NCBI GenBank assembly: GCA_039519185.1
Contig: CM076848.1
Span: 32,035,917-32,099,916, forward strand
Source: Astragalus membranaceus
Taxonomy: Eukaryota > Streptophyta > Magnoliopsida > Fabales > Fabaceae
Reading direction: 5' to 3'
Length of the DNA stretch: 64,000 bases
This document shows positions 46,829-58,200 of the stretch, in pieces. The translations under genes were made by a program, and so were the position numbers. The notes under the pieces are model-generated. The model made no database searches. It was not told the DNA's origin and was given only the letters and a program-made list of their open reading frames with translations. How positions within the stretch are numbered: position 1 is the first letter of the stretch; each line of letters begins with the position of its first letter.

Positions 46829-47370
46829 GCCTACAAAAAACCAAACATTTTAAACTTTAAAAAAGGTCCCTCAAATATATATTTTTTTTAAAAAGGTCCC
46901 TCAATTATCAATGAAAACTGCTCAGTCAAATAAAGCACAAAGGCCCCTCATTTAAATACACAACACAGGAACAGGGGTCAAAAACAACACAATCACAGCA
47001 TGAGAATCAACACATGCATGAGAATCAACATAACCTATTTTATTAACACAATCACAACAAACATCAACAGAATCAACAAAAACACACGCATCAAAACGTG
47101 TTTTGACCAATAGAGTGCAATAAACACTCTCTTTTTGCATTTCAAACTGATACACAGAAAAACTTACTACTGAGCTTCACAAACCCATCATCAAATGATT
47201 TCACAAACCCTAAACTAAAACACATCAACGAACCAAGTAAAAGACAGAAAAACTTACTTTTGAGCTTCGTTTCACTTCGTCTTCGTAGTTGCTTCGTCTT
47301 CGTCTTCTTCTCTCGCAAAACCCTTCGTCTTCTTCTCTCGCAAAACCCCTCGTCTTCTTCTTCTCAGTGT

Positions 47371-47380
47371 GTTACTGCAT

Positions 47381-47412
<32 letters not shown>
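47371..47412 (+). repeat. (CTCACT)n microsatellite inside the MULE
   Basis: Seven or so CTCACT units near the right end of the MULE, in the region upstream of the transposase start. Confidence 0.8.
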
Positions 47413-47420
<8 letters not shown>

Positions 47421-47858
47421 TACGCTCTACTCAGAAAGCTTTCCATTCTTCCTCTGTTTCTTCTTTCTTTTACTTTCAATTTTTTTTAATTGATAATTTA
47501 ACACGTGGCAAGCCATTTGGCAATTAAAAATGCCACATAGATACTTGACTGACACGTAGACAGAGTGTTAACAGACATCCTAACAGAAGGGCTAACGCCA
47601 AATTGTTGATATTTGCAAGGGGTTTTTTAAAAAAAAAAAAATTTGCAGGGGGTAAAAGCAAAACACCCCCTATTTGCAGGGGGTAAAAACGTATTTAAAC
47701 CTTTTTCTTTCTTTTGTTTCTTTATCCTTTGCATATAAAACGACCTGTCGTTAAAACGAGGAAGTAACCTTTTTTTTTGTCTCAGAGGAAGTAACTAAAT
47801 ACACCCCTTTTTTATAACACGCACCTCTCTTAAAGTTTTTGTCTAGCTGTTTAGCCGG

Positions 47859-47943
47859 TAGCTACAAAGTTAAAATAAGTTTAGGCAAAAAGTCAAAATT
47901 GTTTTATATCATTTTGCCTAAAATTATTTTAACTTTGTAGCTA
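47859..47943. repeat. Near-perfect hairpin in the gene 3 upstream region
   Basis: Arms 47859-47890 and 47911-47943 (TAGCTACAAAGTTAAAATAA and its complement) pair over 32 bp with one mismatch, leaving a 20 nt loop. It could be a tiny fold-back MITE. The inverted partial duplication at 51597-52153 ends at the equivalent position. Confidence 0.8.
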
Positions 47944-48030
47944 AATAGTAATTTTGAATACATCTTTTTTTTTGACCTCCTAACACTTTTTTTTAATCAA
48001 ACAGGCAATCTGCCAAATTTATTAAAAAAA

Positions 48031-49695
48031 GGCTTAATTACAATTTTTGTCCCCCTATTATGACCAACTCACGATTTTAGTCCCCTAACTTTTTTTTTCA
48101 CGATTTTGGTCCCCCTATTTTCCCAATTTCTAAAATCAAAGGTCCCCCCTAATTTGGTCAAAATTGAATCTGATGTGGACCTCACTTAACTGATGTGGCA
48201 AGCCATGCTGGATTGCCACATAGATATTTTAATTTGTTAAATAAATTACAACTAAAATTAAAATAATTAAAATATTAAAACTACAACTAAAATGTGCCAT
48301 AGTTTTCATTCTCTCTTCTCCTCACCGAAACACACCACCACCCTCTTCTCCTCACAACCGCTTCCATTCTCCATCCCTCCTCACGATGCCAAACACTTTC
48401 CCTCGCCTTCCTCCCTCTTGGTTTCCTCACCGTCGCTTCCTTTCTCTTCTCCTCGGCCTTACTTCGTTTTCTCCTCTCACCACTCTAACCTCACCTTCTC
48501 TTCTCACTATCAACACAACATTCTTCGAAATAGAAAATGGAGAGAGGGGAAACGAGAGATCTGAGTAGAGAGAAGAGGGCGGTGGATGCGATTCGCAAAG
48601 GGAGAGAGACGATCTACGATGGTCCGACTCCGTTGGTGGTGAAGCGTGATAGTTGACGGTGGTGTGGAGGGTTTAGTCATAGGGATAGTTACTGTGGTGC
48701 GGTGGAGATGGTCATGGGTGGTGGTTACGGTGTTTGTGCTGGGTTGTTGCGGTGGAGTGGCGGTTTTGTGGTCGTGGTGGTGTACTGTGGGTGGTTGAAG
48801 GTGGTTGGGTGGATGGCTGACGATGGTGTGGTCGTTTGGGAGTTGTTGGGTGGCGTGAAGGATTTTGCAGTGGTGGTGGTGGCCGTTTAGGGGGCGAGTG
48901 GCCGTTTGGTGGTGGATGGCCGTGAGGGAGGGTGACGGCGACAGTGTGCTTGGGGAAGGGATAACGACTGGTTCGTGGAGGACCACCACCGTCCGAGGGT
49001 GGCGTCGTGCTCTCGAATGGAGGCAGATCTGTCATTGCTAGGCGGTGGCGGAGGGAGTCAATGGCTTGCTTGCTCTGCTGGTGTTTGTGAGGGAGAAGGA
49101 GAAACGAAGATGTGAACTCCAGATTTGGCTAGAAACAATTGAGCAAAACAACAATCCAAAAACTCATCAGCAAGAAAAAAAAGAAGAAGAAATCAACAAG
49201 AAGAAAGATTATGGGTTTGGGGATAATCGTAGATGATGAGAGAGACAGGGGTGATGAATGCGATGTGAGAGGAGAGGATGAGATCGAGAGGTTCGCGAGG
49301 GAAAGGAAGAGGAAACGCAAGAGACAGAAACAAAGAGAGATGAAGCTGAAGAGGAAACGCGGATTCTGAGAGAGGGCAATAGAGCTGAAGTGGAACAGTG
49401 CTGTTTAGGATTCAGATTGAAGAAGATGATGGAGGAAAAATTTTAAAAATAATTTTCTTTATTTATTTAACAAATTAAAATAATTTCTTTTAATTAAAAT
49501 ATCTATGTGGCAATCCAGCATGGCTTGCCACATCAGTTAAGTGAGGTCCACATCAGATTCAATTTTGACCAAATTAGGGGGGACCTTTGATTTTAGAAAT
49601 TGGGAAAATAGGGGGACCAAAATCGTGAAAAAAAAAGTTAGGGGACTAAAATCGTGAGTTGGTCATAATAGGGGGACCAAAACTGTAATTAAGCC
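48031..49695. mobile_element. Non-autonomous MULE with ~210 bp inverted repeats
   Basis: Ends GGCTTAATTACA with ~210 bp of matching inverted sequence at each side (GTCCCCCTATTATGACC, CACGATTTTAGTCCCC, ATGTGGCAAGCCATGCTGG). The exact 9 bp duplication TTAAAAAAA lies at 48022-48030 and 49696-49704. The interior (48290-49440) is GC-richer than its surroundings, with Ser/Pro/His-rich low-complexity frames on both strands. I recognise no transposase or captured gene in it. Confidence 0.85.
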
Positions 49696-49704
49696 TTAAA
49701 AAAA

Positions 49705-50321
49705 AGAGAGAAAGAAGACAGTGAAGAGCACAAGGGGGGACTAGACCAAAACCCTTGGCAAAGAAGCCAAAGTCAAAACAATAATAGAGAGCCCCTAACA
49801 GAGTCCCTCTAAAACAGAACATCCTAGATACTAAAATAAAATGGTAACTATCAATAGTTAGATAAATTAGAATATGTCCTTGAAACTGGAGATATAACCA
49901 ACCAAACTCTGGCCAAAAACTGTTTTTCTAAAAAGCCTAGGACCAGCTTACAAAAGTCAGATCAAAAAGAAACAGAGACAGAATTCGTCTTAGACCGGGT
50001 GTTATAGTCTGATGTTTTCTGGACCAATTTCTTTTTGTGTTTCTTCTTTCGGGTTGTGGACACCACCAGTTTAGGCTTATCGGCAACAGTTCCATGGGTC
50101 ATAGAATCATCAGCGTCGTTTGACACGTCACCCCAAAGCTTCCCTGAAATTTTCATGTCAGATGCTACCACAGACTCTAAGGCATATAGCAAATCTAGCC
50201 TGGTGGTGGGAGCTTGAGTGGAATCACTACCAACCCGGGTAGCTTCAGAGGTACTAGGGGTAGAAGCAATAGGCAATTTCTGGATCGAAGCAATCTCATG
50301 CGACTGCACCACATGAGACAA
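49705..50321 (-). mobile_element. Possible LINE ORF1 remnant
   Basis: A minus-strand frame at 50321-49962 reads ...TTRLDLLYALESVVASDMKI..., TTRKKKHKKKLVQKTSDYNT, RSKTNS and then stops. A basic run ending in YNTRSK is common at the end of ORF1 in plant LINEs. The following 240 bp (down to about 49720) is non-coding. The upstream part is cut off by the LTR at 50330. This is a weak assignment from one motif. Confidence 0.35.
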
Positions 50322-50329
50322 TTATTTAC

Positions 50330-51586
50330 TGTTGTGTAAAAACGTGTGCAAGTATACACAGTCCAACAAGTAGTGCAATAATAAATAGAGATCGTTCCCT
50401 CGAGGATTGGCGTTTAAAAAGTGTTTAATGTGGCTAGTAAATTAGTGAAGTAAAAGAAAGTAACACAAGTTTTTGGAAGCATTTTTAAATAACAAGTAAA
50501 CAAAGGGGGTGTGAAAATCAGAGTTGGGAATGAGTTGGAAAGTGTTCACCATGTAAGTTCACTTTAGTGTACTAATGCTGCAGCAATAGATGCTGTCGCA
50601 ACAGTTGTTGTTTTGTCAAACATTTTCACTAGGATTTCGCTACAAGAGTCTATGTCTAGACCCTAAATAGGTATACCCTAGGCTGCTTACGCACCCACAG
50701 TATTCATCTTATGGATTTTGCCCTCCTATGTCTAGGGTTTAAGCAAAGAGCATTAAAGTGTCATTTAATACTCACTATTCATATTATCTTTTGAGATCTA
50801 TTTGCAAACCATGTCTGAATCTACAAATGCTATTTAAAATTAGTTGGCCTTTCCTAACTTAAGATGGAAATATTAAGTTCACAAAAGATAAATTGCTAAA
50901 ACATCAAATACACTTCATTAAATGCACTAAAGATTCATTACATAGATCCCAACATTCCAACTATGAGTATTTAGCTCATAGTGAGCGAACAAAACAAGAA
51001 AAACAACTTAAACATAAAAGCTAAAGTCATAACTAAGAAAGACAATGTAGAAATTATACTAAATATGAAGAACTGAAGGTATACTCCAAGGTTTGAAGCT
51101 TGGAGAGATGAATCAGCTCCCAAAATAGAAATTCTCCAAGTATTGTTAGCTCCTGTCGTTGCTGCAACAACACTTTCAGCAATGATCTTCTTAATTTGGT
51201 AATGAGAGGTAGCTTCTGTAAAAATGGTAGAAAACTATTTCTAAACTTTCTCCTTTCAGACCTAGCATGAGAAAAGTGACGAGGAAGCCTCCCTTTATAT
51301 AGTACTAGGGTACATGATCCAAGAAACCCTAAATTTGAGGCGCCCCTTGTCCTTATGCGTGACCAAAAGTACATGTGCCCAAGAAAAAGGTGGAATATTC
51401 GCTGTTCAGGTGCTGACAAACATCCTAGGTAGTGCGCTTGTCCTTGGCTGACAGCTGTCATGCGCTCACTTTAGCACTTCCAGCATTCTCTCTCATCTTG
51501 CGCAGAAATGCATTGTTGTGATAACTGTTGCTGTAGCAATTGAACACACAATCAAAGCACACAATTGGGCACCTAAGTGCCAAACA
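50330..51586 (-). mobile_element. Probable solo LTR of a Ty3/Gypsy element
   Basis: On the minus strand the segment starts TGTTTGG and ends in ...CACGTTTTTACACAACA. Its end includes CCAATCCTCGAGGGAACGAT, a phrase I associate with 3' ends of plant Tat/Athila-type LTRs. A minus-strand TATA box (TATATAAAG) lies near 51300. Flanking 5-mers TTTAC (50325-50329) and TTTAT (51587-51591) match at four of five positions. No internal domain is present. Boundaries and class are moderate. Confidence 0.5.
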
Positions 51587-51596
51587 TTTATAATTC

Positions 51597-52153
51597 AAAA
51601 TAGTAATTTACTATTTTGACTCTTGTTTTACATCATTTTGCCTAAAATTATTTTAACTTTGTAGCTAAACAGCTAGACAAAAACTTTAAGAGAGGTGCGT
51701 GTTATAAAAAAACGGGTGTATTTAGTTACTTCCTCTGAGTCAAAAAAAAGTTACTTCCTCATTTAAACGACAGGTCGTTTTATATGCAAAGGATAAAAAA
51801 ACTCAAAAGAAAGAAAAAAGCAAAAACAAACTGAAAGGAAGAAACAGCGTTGTGTAGTTGCTTCACTGAATCACTGGTGTAGTTCTGCAGAAGAAGAAGA
51901 TGGAGATTCTGAATGCTGCGATTCCAAAGGAACTGAAGCGAATGATCAAGGACAGCACTGCAGACAGTCTTAGCAGCACATGTTCTTCTCTTCATGACTT
52001 CTATCTTCATTTCGAGCCATTTCACCAAGTAATAAACTTTCTCCCATTCCCAACTAAGCAAACCAATCCACAATTTCTCTCTCTGACTCTTTTGGTGGTT
52101 TTCAAATGGTGACTAAACTGGCGGACCCAAGCTATGCTATGTGTCGCAAGAGT
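51597..52153 (+). pseudogene. Inverted partial copy of the gene 3 5' end (leader, exon 1, intron 1, start of exon 2)
   Basis: Opposite in orientation to gene 3. 51755-51900 copies its leader and the ATG at 51901 opens MEILNAAIPKELKRMIKDST..., differing from gene 3 exon 1 at three residues (K5N, E10K, N26S). Intron 1 follows. The acceptor CAG of gene 3 is CAA here, and exon 2 homology (ATGGTGACT...) stops near 52153, after about 15 codons. The promoter-side homology extends down to about 51600. The copy lacks the 5 kb MULE, showing the empty site. Not functional. Confidence 0.88.
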
Positions 52154-52269
52154 AAAGCTATGCTCTTTTGGTGGTTTTGAATACATCAATTTATCTCCAA
52201 ACACGAATTCGTATTAAATAGTAATTTTGAATAAGGGAAAGAGATAAATGAAGTAAATGAAGTTTAAAT

Positions 52270-52585
52270 AGTAATTTTTTTTTGAGATTAAACGGGGCTA
52301 AAAGCCCAAAAGGGTTACACGAGGATCAATCTAGGAGTAAGGACTCCAGCAACATCAGCATCAAATAACAACTTAACAATGGTAGGAGGAGAGTCAAGAA
52401 GGATAAGGCCATCATCATAAGTGCATCCCATATTAGCAAGTGCATCCGCTACCTTGTTCGCTTCACGATAGACATGAGAAATGCGAACTTTAAGGAAGGT
52501 AACCAGTAAGTGTTTGATTCACCGAACCAGCTGCTGGCCTGCAATACTACCAGCATGATCTTCATTGATACAATTCACGATAACA
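52270..52585 (-). mobile_element. LINE (L1-type) 3' end, RNase H part
   Basis: Minus-strand RNase H C-terminus (VRISHVYREANKVADALANM, SPPTIVKLLFDADVAGVLTP) and a poly-A tail seen as a T-run at 52275-52285. It continues at 60278 on the other side of a CACTA element. Confidence 0.8.
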
Positions 52586-52599
52586 AGCCACTACAAAAA

Positions 52600-53035
52600 A
52601 AAGGTCATTTGCGACGGCAAAGTCCCTCGCTAAATCACCTTATTCCCTCGCTAAATGTCATTAGCGAGAGAATTAGCGAGGGACAACTTCCCTCGCTAAT
52701 TCCCTCCTCGCAAATGCGATTAGCGAGGGATTTGGGTCCCTCGCTAATTAGCGAGGGCAGTGTCCCTCGCTAGATCCCTCGCTACTGCTCAGCCACGTGG
52801 CCACGCTCCCTCGCTAATTCCCTCGCTACTGCTCAGCCACGTGGCCACGTTCCCTCGCTAATTCTCACGCTACTGCTTAACCACGTGGCCACGTTCCCTC
52901 GCTAACCCCCTCGCTAATGCCCTCGCTAATGCTTAGCTACGTGGCAACCTTCCCTCGCTAACCCCCACGCTACTGCTCAACCACGTGGCCACGTTCCCTC
53001 GCTAAGCCCCTCGCTAATTCCCACGCTACTGCTCA
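52600..53035. repeat. CACTA subterminal motif array with embedded G-boxes
   Basis: 15 CCCTCGCTA units in direct orientation, several inverted TTAGCGAGGGA units, and from 52785 a ~48 bp higher-order repeat in which CCACGTGG palindromes (G-box core CACGTG) alternate with them. Subterminal repeats normally bind TnpA. Confidence 0.85.
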
Positions 53036-53216
53036 ACCTGATGAAATTTTTTTTTATTTTATCTGCTTTTATACCTGTTTATTTTATTAATAAATAATAA
53101 AATCTAATAACATAAAATACATAAAATAGTTTAAAATAAAAATTATCCAATAACATAAATTTTGAATCAACAACACTTAATCTGAAATGTTATAACAAAA
53201 TATTTAATCAACAAAA

Positions 53217-55067
53217 CTAAAAGCTGCCACCATCAGACTCCTCGGCTTCCTCCTCAGCTTCCTCCTCATCTTCCTCTTCATCTTGCTGCTGCTCATTTTG
53301 CTGCATATTCTTAAAATACTTAAACATCAGCTCCTGCCTACGGGTCACCTACTCATAATCTTGCTGCATCTTTCTCATCGCCTCAGAGGAGGTCCTGACC
53401 TCCTGTCGAGTCTCGTGCAGCTCCTGCTCCAGCCGCCTAATATGCTCTGTCTCCGCAGGAGTAAAAGCTGGTCGACTCCGTCTTCTGCTGCTCTCGGCCC
53501 CAGACTGACTCATACATGGAGCCATGGGCCCCGTACCATACAGGCGACCCTTAGACCAACCTACTGTCTTCTCCCAATGTTTGTTTGCCAGATCTCTCAT
53601 CTCAGGAGTAAGTTGGCCAAATGAATCAGGGTTCCAGCTCCCCTGAGTTAGCTGAGTCATGAACTCATTTATTTGCTCCTGTTTTGAATAACCACAAATT
53701 AGCGCTCCATTTTGACAAATGAACATTATATAATACAAATCAATATGTATATTTACCTGGGTCATCTTGGAGCGCTCATCAACATACTCGCCAGTGCCTT
53801 TCCTCACATGGGTGGCTCTATGCAGCTCAGGAGCAGTGATAGGGCGTCCTGCCTTCTTACTCTGTAAGATGAAACACATTTTTAAAAATTGCTAACTAAT
53901 TAAATAATATAAAAAACACATAGATGTGAAAAATAATTTACCATTCTAGCAGCATGCTGAGCCTGGTTGATGGACCCACCGCAGTGAAGCGAGCCACCCT
54001 TTTCCGAGTTTCTATTATTTTTGGCTTTTGCAGCAGTTTCCTTGAAAGCCTCTGAAGCCCAATGGCTTTTGAAGGCATTCCAAATCTCATCACTCATGTA
54101 GGAAGGCTTCTTATCTTTACAGCGGAGCTTATAAAGCAAATCAGAAATTTGAGCGCCCATCCTTCTGAAAAAAATTCTCCGCACATTGTCATCGTCTTCT
54201 GTGTCCCAAGTTACTTTGGTCTGTATTATATTAAACGTTATTAAACATAAAATTTAAACAAACAATATAAGTAATGACAAAATAATTAACACTTACCCTA
54301 AAGAAGTCTAGCAGATCATTTCTTTCATCTTCTTCGACATTGCTCCACTTTTTATGGAACGTTTGAAAATATCGTTTGCGGATGACATGAGTGATGTTTG
54401 ATGAAGCTACCTTTGCAGGAAGAAGCCTGCATATTGAAAGATATATCAAACAATTATCAAATATATATAAGTCGTTGCATAATTAACTTTAAAAAAACAA
54501 ACAATATAATACTTACGCGTTACCACTGCTATAAATGACTTTGAGTCTGATACCATTAATAACAATCACCTCCACTCTCTCGTCATCAGTGGATGAATCA
54601 GCATCAACATTACCCCCACCAACATCATGTACATCATGCTGAATATCATCCTGGGGATCTGGTGTAGGCATAGATAACCCAGCTGATGGGCCTATATGTT
54701 CAGATGATGAGCCTATATGCCCAGGTGGTGCGCCAAACCCAGCTGGTGCGCCATACCCAGCTGGTGTGCCAAACCCAGCTGCTGCGCCATACCCAGCTGC
54801 TGCGCCATACCCAGCTGCTGCGCCATACCCAACTGTTGGGCCCGTATAATGCCCATGAGATGGTAAATGAAACCATCCAGGGCCAGATGGAGCCGAAGGT
54901 TGTGGGACAGTAGATGGTGGGCCCACAAACGAATTATGGCTCCTCATATTCCCAATATTAAGTTCCACCTCACGATTACGCCTCCTCCTAGGAGGTTCAT
55001 CGGTCATAGTCTTCTTCCCTTTATTAGGACGTCTCGGTGGTGGGTCAGAACCTCCTCCTGGATCCAT
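53217..55067 (-). CDS. TnpA-like CACTA accessory protein (Ptta/En/Spm plant transposon protein)
   Basis: Starts MDPGGGSDPPPRRPNKGKKT at 55067. Exon 1 has a Gly/Tyr/Ala repeat (GYGAAAGYGAAAGYGAAAGF) and ends in a conserved EVIVINGIRLKVIYSSGNA near 54516. Later exons: about 54430-54300 (VIRKRYFQTFHKKWSNVEED), 54220-53940 (RRMGAQISDLLYKLRCKDKK, EIWNAFKSHWASEAFKETAA), 53865-53757 (GRPITAPELHRATHVRKGTG) and 53680-53217 (coiled coil ETEHIRRLEQELHETRQEVR). This is the order of the plant transposase family Ptta/En/Spm. A TAG at 53349 interrupts the frame before an acidic tail (EEEDEEEAEEEAEE pattern); it may be the natural stop or a mutation. Expected role: binding subterminal repeats and helping transposition. 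Confidence 0.8.
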
Positions 55068-55249
55068 ATCTATTAAAAAATAGAAACAAAATGTGATAAA
55101 GAACAATATTGATATATTAATTTAAAGACAACATAATGAGTCATAAAGAACAATATTGATATATTAATGATTCTAATAAATTTAAAGACAACATAAGTAG
55201 ACAACATATATAAGATTAATCATATACAACTAGGAGTCATCATCACATA

Positions 55250-58200
55250 AGGAGTCAATCGGTTCAAATTCATATTTCTCTTATTCATCTTCATTCTCTT
55301 CATCATCTTCATATTCATTCTGTTCTTCATCTTCATTCTGTTCTTCATCTTCATCAACTTCTTCAACTAGGTGTCGATCATCACATAAGGAGTCAATCGG
55401 TTCAAATTCAAGCACCTCATCTACTCCCGAAATTTCATCCACCTGATAAGGAACCTCATCCTCCGCATCAGTGCCTTCAATGTGACCCCGTGGTTTGTCT
55501 TAATTGCAACACACCATCCTCTCTGAGTTGATGGATATGGAACATAATACACCTGCCTCACATTTTCTGCCATGATAAACGGATCATAAAGTTTATACCT
55601 TCCATTGATTCGAATGTCCACGATATTACATTTTGGATTCAATTTCATTCCTCTAACAGATGGATCAAACCATCTACAGAAAAACAAAAGTATTCTCTTT
55701 TCATAGTCTAACCGTGGGTATTCAAGTTCATATATGCATTCGATCACACCGTAGAAGTCATTTTCACCTCCTCCTGTTTCACCTTTAACATATACCCCAC
55801 TATTAATTGTTTTTTTTCCCTCACTCCATGATTGGGTGTCAAATTTGTAACCATTAACTAGGTACGTGTGCCACTCGGTCAGCTCAAGAAAAGGACCATT
55901 GGCTAAGTTCCTCAAGTGTCGGATTTGGGGAGTTGGTTCTGCTGCATAAACCTAAGTAAACCACATATGGAAAAAATAAGTTATGTCTCATATTTACTTT
56001 AAAGAATTATTCAGCGCCTTGGGGATTTGGTTACTTACTCTAGCCTTAAACCAGGATGGAAAACTTTCATGTATACGAATAGAAGATTCTTCAACGCCTA
56101 TACCCTCAATTCGTAAGAATGCACTGAAAAAGAAATATTATTACTCTTTAGATTGAAAGTTGATCAAATTATTATTTAACTTCATACAGTATAGATTAAC
56201 TGAATTGGAGCATACTTACTCAAGATATGGTTTAACTTCAGTGCAATTGATCAAGACATGAACATGTGCTGATTTATGCTCTTTATCTGATAAGTAATTG
56301 GTTGACTTCTTACCCGAAGGGCGACCGGGTTTGATAAACACAGATAAAGTGAGCGGGTGTCTTTCTTCTTCAATCTCCACTTCGTTTCTATTATTTGCTG
56401 ACAACATAAAGTTGTTGAAATAATGTGAACAAAAATAAATTGTTTCACGGTGTAGGTAAGCTGTGCAGATCGATCCTTCAACTCTAGCTTTATTCTTCAC
56501 CGATCATTTATAATCACCCATTAATCTATTTGTTGAAAGAAAAATACTTCATTAAACTAATAATCATACTAATTAAGATAATTTTAAAAAAATGTTGAAA
56601 TAGATAATTACCTCTCAAATGGATACATCCACCTATAATGAACTGGTCCACCAAGCCTTGCTTCATACGCAAGGTGAACCGGTAAATGCTCCATGGAATC
56701 AAAGAAACCGGGAGGAAATATTCTCTCCAACTTACAAATAATGAAAGGAATATTCTGCTCCATCTTAATAAGATCATCCCTTCTCAATGTTGAAGAGCAC
56801 ATATTTTTAAAATATTGACTCACTTCAATAAGTGGTTCCAAAACACACTTTGGTAATGAATTAAAAGCAATTGGAAGCAAACACTCCATGAATACATGAC
56901 AATCATGACTTTTCATCGCATACATCTTCCCGGTGTTCACATCGGCACATCTTGCAAGGTTAGAAGAATAACCATCTGGCATCCTCAATTCTTTCAACCA
57001 TCGACAAACATTTTTCGCTTCATCTGGTGTTAGACAGTATTTGGCTTTGGGTTTTAACATCTTCCCATTAGGCATTTCCACCAAATTCAAATCAGATCGA
57101 TGTTTGCTACAATAAAGAGCAGAATCCAATCTAGCCTTATTATTGTCTTTGGTTTTATCTTTCACATTCATCACAGTGAAAAATATGTTGTCAAAGAAAT
57201 TCTTCTCGATGTGCATAACATCAAGATTGTGCCTCAACAAATTATCTTTCCAATATGGGAGATTCCAAAATATGCTTTTTTTTGTCCAATTGTGCCACCG
57301 TCCATAACCATCCACCCGGGTGAGCTCCCCTACCTCTGTGGCTTCTGGAAAATCCATAACTCTGCTCCAGATTTCACCTGATGTCAACAAAGGCGGTGGT
57401 CCATCTGTTTCAACTGCCCCTTTCATGAAGGCCTTCTTGTTCTTTCTAAATTTATGATCTTGCGGTAAGAATCTACGATGCGAGTCAAACCAAGAACTCT
57501 TGCCCCCGTACTTTAGCGTAAACGCCTTTGTGTGTTCCATGCAATGCGGACATGCATATTTACCGTGAGTCCCCTAACCAGACAACATACCATAAGCAGG
57601 AAAGTCGTTAATTGTCCACATCAATGCAGCTCTCATCATAAAATTTTTCTTTCGTGCTGCATCATATGTCAAAACACCCCCCCACAATCTCTTAAGATCA
57701 TCGATCAGAGGTTGCAAAAAGATATCAATGTTAGCTTTTGGATTGGATGGACCAGGTATCAAACAAGTCAAAAACATATACGGTTTAGTCATGCACATCT
57801 CAGGAGGAAGATTGTAAGGGGTAACAATGACTGGCCAACAAGAGTAGGGTGACGCCGATGCTTGGATATATGGAGTAAACCCATCAGAGCACAAACCAAG
57901 CCGAACATTCCGTGGGTCTGAGGCAAAATCTGAATGCACTTGATCAAAGTGCTTCCATGCTTCACCGTCGGATGGGTGGCGTAAAATGTCGTCCGAGGTA
58001 CGCCTATTGTCAAAATGCCAAGTCATTTTCTGCGCAATTTCGGCCGATGCAAACATTCTTTGCAACCTTGGAACTATAGGCAAATAGAACATCGACTTTA
58101 CAGGGATAGATTTATAATTACGTTTTGCCCCTTTACGATCATGATACCTTGGGCTTCCACAGAATTTGCATTCAAGTAGCTCACCATCATTTTTACCAAA

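Larger units (their letters stand above)
42630..47701 (-). mobile_element. MULE with ~200 bp terminal inverted repeats, inserted in the 5' leader of gene 3
   Basis: Ends start GGTTTAAATACGTTTTTACC at both termini and stay highly similar for ~200 bp (42630-42830, 47510-47701). The exact 9 bp duplication TTTTTCTTT lies at 42621-42629 and 47702-47710. Inside are a transposase gene on the minus strand with a large internal deletion (46828-44195) and a GRF zinc-finger ORF on the plus strand (43045-43578). The insertion point is 90 bp upstream of the gene 3 ATG. A duplicate of the gene 3 leader at about 51800-51830 lacks the insertion. Confidence 0.93.

Noticed and set aside
48510..49035. His/Pro/Thr-rich ORFs inside the 48031-49695 MULE
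   Set aside because: Both strands give similar low-complexity frames; there is no domain and no sign of selection.
51054..51461. 135-codon minus-strand ORF
   Set aside because: It lies within the probable solo LTR, across its TATA region, and has no recognisable domain.
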